Below are positions 60,097 to 64,000 of a DNA stretch of 64,000 nucleotides, piece by piece. Under the pieces are notes generated by a model that saw only the letters and a list, made by a program, of their open reading frames with translations, searched no databases and was not told where the DNA came from. Position 1 is the first letter of the stretch. Every line of letters starts with the position of its first letter. The stretch is from NCBI RefSeq assembly GCF_024508315.1, contig NZ_CP101987.1, forward strand, positions 2,294,001 through 2,358,000, in the 5' to 3' direction. The stretch is from Cellulomonas xiejunii. Lineage in GTDB: Bacteria > Actinomycetota > Actinomycetes > Actinomycetales > Cellulomonadaceae. A program made the translations under genes and the position numbers.

Positions 60097-63000
60097 TCAG
60101 CCGTAGAAGACCCGCTCCACCACCGCCCGCGCACGCCGCGCGGTCCGCAGGTACGTCTCCTCGAGCATCGCGCCCGACCCCGGGGGGTGACCCAGCACGC
60201 GCGCGACGCCCGCGAGCGCCGTGCGGTCGTGCGGCAGGACGTCGGCGTGCGCCCCCTCCGCGCGGCCGGTCCACAGGACGTTCGCGTCGCGCACGCGGGA
60301 CGCGAGCAGCCACGCCTCGCGCAGGACGGCTGTGTCGTCCGCCGCGAGCAGTCCGGCGTCTCGCGCCGCGTCGAGCGCGTCGAGCGTCGAGGTCGTCCGC
60401 AGACCGGGTACCTCGTGCGCGTGCTGCAGCTGGAGCAGCTGGGCGGTCCACTCGACGTCGCTGATGCCGCCGCGGCCCAGCTTGAGGTGCCGCGAGGGCT
60501 CGACTCCACGCGGCAGCCGCTCGGCCTCCACCCGTGCCTTGATGCGCCGGATCTCGCGCTCCGTCGCGGCATCGAGACCACCGGCGGGGTACCGCAGCGG
60601 GTCGACGAGCGCGACGAACCGCTCCCCCAGGCCTTCGTCGCCCGCGACGGGCCGCGCGCGCAGCAGCGCCTGGCTCTCCCACGGGGACGACCACCGCTGG
60701 TAGTACTCGACGTACGCGTCGAACGACCGCGCCAGCGGGCCGTTGCGCCCCTCGGGCCGCAGGTCGGCGTCCACGCTCAAGGTCGGCTCGGGACCGACGC
60801 TGCCCAACAGCTGGCGCACCCGCGTGGCCACCGCCACCGCGAAGTCCTGCGCCACCTTGCCGTCGGCCCCCGGCACGGGGTCGTGCACGAACATCACGTC
60901 GGCGTCCGACGAGTACGCCATCTCACGCCCGCCCAGCCGGCCCATCGCCACGACGAGGAGCCGGGTCGGGCTCTCATCCAGCCCGGCGGCGGTGCGGGCG
61001 TCGGACTCCGCGACCCGCAGCGTGCCGGCGAGCACAGCGTCGGCGGTGACCGTCAGGCTCTGCGACGCCCGCACTCCCGTCGTCACGCCGAGCACGTCCG
61101 CGACCGCCGTGCGCGCCAGCTCCCGCCGTCGCAGCGCGCGCAGCGCCGTCACGGCCGGCACGGGCTCGGCGGCACGACGCAGGACCGCGTCGGCCTCGGC
61201 GGCGAGCCGCTCGGCCGACCGCGGGGCGAGCTCCGCGTCATCGTCGAGCCACGTCACGGACTCGGGCGACCGGCTCAGTGCGTCGGCGACGTACCGCGAG
61301 GTCGACAGCACGTGCGCGAGGTTCTGCGCCGCGGTGCCCGAGTCCCGCAGCAGCTTGAGGTACCAGTGCGTCGTGCCGAGCTGGTCGGACAGGCGCCGGA
61401 AGGCGAGCAGACCGCCGTCCGGGTCGGCCCCGTCCGCGAACCAACCGAGCATGACGGGCAGCAGCTGGCGCTGGATCGCCGCTCGCCGGGAGACGCCGTC
61501 GGTCAGCGCGGCGATGTGCCGGACGGCACCCGCCGGGTCCCGGTACCCGATGGCGGCCAGCCGGGCGCGCGCCGCCTCCGGCGCGAGCCGCGCCTCCTCG
61601 GTCGACAGCGCGGCGGTGGCCGGCAGAAGCGGCCGGTAGAAGAGCTCCTCGTGCAGACGCCGCACGTCGCGGCGGGTGGTGCGCCAGCGCGCGAGCAGCC
61701 CTTCCGGGCCCTCGGACCGCATGCCCATCGTGCGGGCGAGGCGCCGCAGGTCCGCCTCCGACGTCGGCACCAGGTGCGTGCGCTGCAACCGGTGCAGCTG
61801 GATGCGGTGCTCCATCATCCGCAGCCACCGGTAGCACACGGCCAGCTGCGCGGCGTGGTCCCGCCCGACGTAGCCCCCGGCGGCCAGCGCCGCCAGCGCC
61901 GTCAGCGTGCTGGGGCTGCGGATCGTCTCGTCCGCACGCCCGTGCACGAGCTGCAGCAGCTGCACCGTGAACTCCACGTCCCGCAGGCCACCGCTGCCGA
62001 GCTTGAGCTCACGGTCCGCCTCGGCGCGCGGGATGTGAGCCTCGACCCGACGGCGCATCGCCTGCGAGTCCTCGACGAAGTGGTCGCGCTGGACCGCCGA
62101 CCACACGAACGGCGACACGGCCTCGACGTACGCGCGTCCCACCTCTCGGTCGCCCGCCAGCGGGCGGGCCTTGAGCAGCGCCTGGAACTCCCAGGTCTTC
62201 GCCCAGCGCTCGTAGTACGCGCGGTGGCTCGCGACGGTCCGCACCAGCGGGCCGTCCTTGCCCTCGGGCCGCAGCGCGGCGTCGACGGGCCACAGCGCGG
62301 GCTCCCCCGCCGGGGCGCAGCAGGCCCGCGCCACGCCGGCGGCCAGCCGGGCGCCGGCGACCATGGCCACGTCCTCGGGGGTGCCCTCCACGGGCTCGGC
62401 GACGTACACGACGTCGACGTCGGAGACGTAGTTGAGCTCCCGGCCGCCCGCCTTGCCCATCCCGATCACGGCCAGGCGCACGCCGCGCCCCTCGTCGTCC
62501 AGCTCGGCGCGCGCGAGCGCCAGCGACGCCTCGAGCGTCGCCGCCGCGAGGTCGGCGAGCGCGGCACCGACGCCCGGCATCCGGCTCAGGGGGTCGTGTG
62601 CCGTCAGGTCGGTCGCCGCGATGCGCAGCAGCCGCGTCCGGTACGCGCGCCGCATCGCGTCGACGCCCGAGGTGCCGGCCAGCCCGGCCACGGGCACCTC
62701 GGCGTCAGGGTCGGCCTCGACGGCACGCAGCAGCTCGGCACGCACCTGTCCCGCGTCGACACCGAGGCCGGGGGCCGGGTCGGCGACGACGCGCAGGTTG
62801 TCCGGGTGCGCGGCGAGCGTGTTGCCGATGGCGGACGAGGCGCCGGTCAGCGCGAGCAGCCGGCGGCGCGCCGCCACGTCGTCGGCCAGCACGTCACGCA
62901 GCAGGCCCGACAGCGCCGGGTCCCGCTGCACCGCCCCTGCGACCTTCGCGAGCGCGAGCAGCGCCTCGTCGGGGTCGCCGACGTCGGCCAGCTCGCCGAC

Positions 63001-63138
63001 GACGTGGTCGACCACGTCCGGGTCCACCGCCCGCAGCGCCGCGTCCGCGAGGAGCCGCTCCGCGCGCGGCACGTCGGCCACGCCCACCCGAGTCAGCCGG
63101 GCTGCGACAGAGGCGCCGCGGCCCGTGGACGTGGACAT
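60097..63138 (-). CDS. glnE: Bifunctional glutamine synthetase adenylyltransferase/adenylyl-removing enzyme
   Basis: 1013 aa. It attaches AMP to and removes it from a tyrosine of GlnA. Two nucleotidyltransferase halves are visible: residues about 220-250 with IGMGKAGGRELNYVSDVDVV, and about 720-750 with AMGRLGGREMAYSSDADVMF, each with the GxGxxGGxE and D-x-D metal pair. ELKLGSGGLRDVEFTVQLLQ and HLKLGRGGISDVEWTAQLLQ are the paired conserved helices. Order glnA-glnE-glnA2 is as in M. tuberculosis, where glnE is essential. ATG 63138 lies 4 bases after the glnA2 stop, so the two are probably co-transcribed. A decayed copy of its 3' end lies at 56904-56975. Confidence 0.96.
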   Translation of the reverse strand: MSTSTGRGASVAARLTRVGVADVPRAERLLADAALRAVDPDVVDHVVGELADVGDPDEALLALAKVAGAVQRDPALSGLLRDVLADDVAARRRLLALTGASSAIGNTLAAHPDNLRVVADPAPGLGVDAGQVRAELLRAVEADPDAEVPVAGLAGTSGVDAMRRAYRTRLLRIAATDLTAHDPLSRMPGVGAALADLAAATLEASLALARAELDDEGRGVRLAVIGMGKAGGRELNYVSDVDVVYVAEPVEGTPEDVAMVAGARLAAGVARACCAPAGEPALWPVDAALRPEGKDGPLVRTVASHRAYYERWAKTWEFQALLKARPLAGDREVGRAYVEAVSPFVWSAVQRDHFVEDSQAMRRRVEAHIPRAEADRELKLGSGGLRDVEFTVQLLQLVHGRADETIRSPSTLTALAALAAGGYVGRDHAAQLAVCYRWLRMMEHRIQLHRLQRTHLVPTSEADLRRLARTMGMRSEGPEGLLARWRTTRRDVRRLHEELFYRPLLPATAALSTEEARLAPEAARARLAAIGYRDPAGAVRHIAALTDGVSRRAAIQRQLLPVMLGWFADGADPDGGLLAFRRLSDQLGTTHWYLKLLRDSGTAAQNLAHVLSTSRYVADALSRSPESVTWLDDDAELAPRSAERLAAEADAVLRRAAEPVPAVTALRALRRRELARTAVADVLGVTTGVRASQSLTVTADAVLAGTLRVAESDARTAAGLDESPTRLLVVAMGRLGGREMAYSSDADVMFVHDPVPGADGKVAQDFAVAVATRVRQLLGSVGPEPTLSVDADLRPEGRNGPLARSFDAYVEYYQRWSSPWESQALLRARPVAGDEGLGERFVALVDPLRYPAGGLDAATEREIRRIKARVEAERLPRGVEPSRHLKLGRGGISDVEWTAQLLQLQHAHEVPGLRTTSTLDALDAARDAGLLAADDTAVLREAWLLASRVRDANVLWTGRAEGAHADVLPHDRTALAGVARVLGHPPGSGAMLEETYLRTARRARAVVERVFYG

Positions 63139-63142
63139 GACG

Positions 63143-64000
63143 TCAGATCAGCGGCAGGAACCGCTGCAGCTCGTACGGGGTCACCTGCGCACGGTACTCG
63201 GCCCACTCCTGGCGCTTGTTGCGCAGGAAGTAGTCGAAGACGTGCTCGCCGAGCGTCTCGGCGACGAGCTCGGAGCGCTGCATGACCTCGATCGACGCCT
63301 CCAGGGACGTCGGCAGCGGCTCGATGCCGAGCGCCTTGCGCTCGGCGTCCGTCAGCTCCCAGACGTCGTCGTCGGCACCCTCGGGCAGCTCGTACCCCTC
63401 CTCGATGCCCTTGAGCCCGGCCGCGAGCAGCACCGCGAACGAGAGGTACGGGTTGGTGGCGGAGTCCACCGCGCGGTACTCGACGCGGCTGGAGTTGCCC
63501 TTGCCGGGCTTGTACATCGGCACGCGCACGAGGGCCGAGCGGTTGTTGTGGCCCCAGCAGATGAAGCTCGGCGCCTCGGCGCCGCCCCACAGCCGCTTGT
63601 AGGAGTTGACGAACTGGTTGGTCACCGCGGTGATCTCCGCCGCGTGCGTGAGCAGCCCCGCGATGAACGACCGCGCGACCTTCGACAGCTCGAGCGGCGC
63701 CCCCGCCTCGTGGAACGCGTTGCGGTCGCCCTCGAACAGCGACAGGTGCGTGTGCATCCCCGAGCCGGGCTGGTCCGCCAGCGGCTTGGGCATGAAGGAC
63801 GCGAACACGCCCTGCTCGAGCGCGACCTCCTTGACGACCGTGCGGAACGTCATGATGTTGTCGGCCGTCGTCAGCGCGTCGGCGTAGCGCAGGTCGATCT
63901 CGTTCTGACCGGGGCCGGCCTCGTGGTGGGAGAACTCCACCGAGATGCCCATGGACTCGAGCATCGTGATCGCGGCGCGCCGGAAGTCGTGCGCGGTGCC
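63143..64000 (-). CDS. glnA2: Glutamine synthetase, GlnA2 type (partial, C-terminal 285 residues)
   Basis: The N-terminal part lies beyond the window edge. Visible are SVEFSHHEAGPGQNEIDLRY, KPLADQPGSGMHTHLSLFE, NQFVNSYKRLWGGAEAPSF, NNRSALVRVP and RVEYRAVDSATNPYLSFA. The adenylylation loop of glnA (DLYELPPEE) is replaced by GYELPEGADDDVWELTD, which has no clear target Tyr in that context. This is the alpha-type enzyme, like M. tuberculosis GlnA2 and not regulated by GlnE, if the analogy holds. It ends 4 bases before glnE. Confidence 0.94.
   Translation of the reverse strand, partial: GTAHDFRRAAITMLESMGISVEFSHHEAGPGQNEIDLRYADALTTADNIMTFRTVVKEVALEQGVFASFMPKPLADQPGSGMHTHLSLFEGDRNAFHEAGAPLELSKVARSFIAGLLTHAAEITAVTNQFVNSYKRLWGGAEAPSFICWGHNNRSALVRVPMYKPGKGNSSRVEYRAVDSATNPYLSFAVLLAAGLKGIEEGYELPEGADDDVWELTDAERKALGIEPLPTSLEASIEVMQRSELVAETLGEHVFDYFLRNKRQEWAEYRAQVTPYELQRFLPLI

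Noticed and set aside
60036..60107. Rightward 23-residue ORF next to the glnE end
   Set aside because: Starts with ATG but has no ribosome binding site or -10 near, and runs into the glnE 3' end on the opposite strand.
1..64000. tRNA, rRNA, CRISPR arrays, transposases, integrases
   Set aside because: I looked for the usual signatures on both strands and found none; the only regular short repeat is the four-unit array at 29552-29617, which has no spacers.

Overview
The window looks like a chromosomal stretch of a very GC-rich actinobacterium, probably of the Micrococcales and close to Cellulomonas. The basis is the strong G/C bias at third codon positions, GTG starts, many leaderless promoters, a PPi-type phosphofructokinase, the actinobacterial bcc-aa3 respiratory genes and a GlnR-type glnA promoter. 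As I recall it, gene order follows, with insertions and losses, the Mycobacterium tuberculosis segment Rv2175c to Rv2222c: pknL, aroG, plsC, fadD15, a DEDD/GIY-YIG protein, trpD, ctaE-qcrCAB, ctaC, erpA-like, glycerate kinase, pepB, dlaT, lipB, lipA, glnA1, glnE, glnA2. I ran no database search; family names come from motifs read in the translations.

Layout. 1-7.2 kb: Rv2175c-like regulator (partial), LysM/transglycosylase, PASTA kinase, then leftward aroG, pfp and plsC. 7.2-15.9 kb: small membrane protein, glucokinase, acyl-CoA synthetase, NYN protein, exonuclease/GIY-YIG protein, trpD and a receiver-domain protein. 16.1-24.5 kb: respiratory region, with rightward ctaE-qcrC-qcrA-qcrB and sodA facing leftward ctaC-ctaD-ctaF. 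24.7-31.6 kb: a cysteine desulfurase homologue with no lysine, an A-type Fe-S carrier, glycerate kinase, NadA, DJ-1 protein, thioesterase and M20 peptidase. 31.7-39.4 kb: DUF3043 protein, a WVPL-repeat protein, a YczE/MocR pair with a small membrane ORF, the pyrD operon and pepA. 39.6-52.9 kb: lpdA-sucB, an SDR protein, a pseudokinase, an oxidoreductase, MMPL/MarR, lipB, lipA and membrane proteins. 53-64 kb: nitrogen control (glnA, glnE, glnA2), interrupted by a TetR-PPOX fusion with a membrane protein and by a bacteriocin-type ABC module.

Genes working together: QcrCAB plus CtaCDEF form the respiratory supercomplex; LipB and LipA make the lipoyl group used by SucB, which LpdA reoxidises; GlnE adenylylates GlnA, whose target tyrosine is present; PknL and the Rv2175c homologue are a known kinase/substrate pair.

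Most unusual points: (1) a class V aminotransferase fold protein (24683-25846) that keeps the cysteine desulfurase cysteine loop but contains no lysine, so it cannot form the normal PLP Schiff base; (2) a ~3.1 kb bacteriocin-exporter-like module flanked by intact glnE on one side and a decayed copy of the glnE 3' end on the other; (3) a TetR-PPOX fusion; (4) a transmembrane pseudokinase; (5) a protein with four VDG-WVPL repeats. I saw no tRNA, rRNA, CRISPR array or transposase. No gene-free gap exceeds 300 bases; the longest is 59821-60096.
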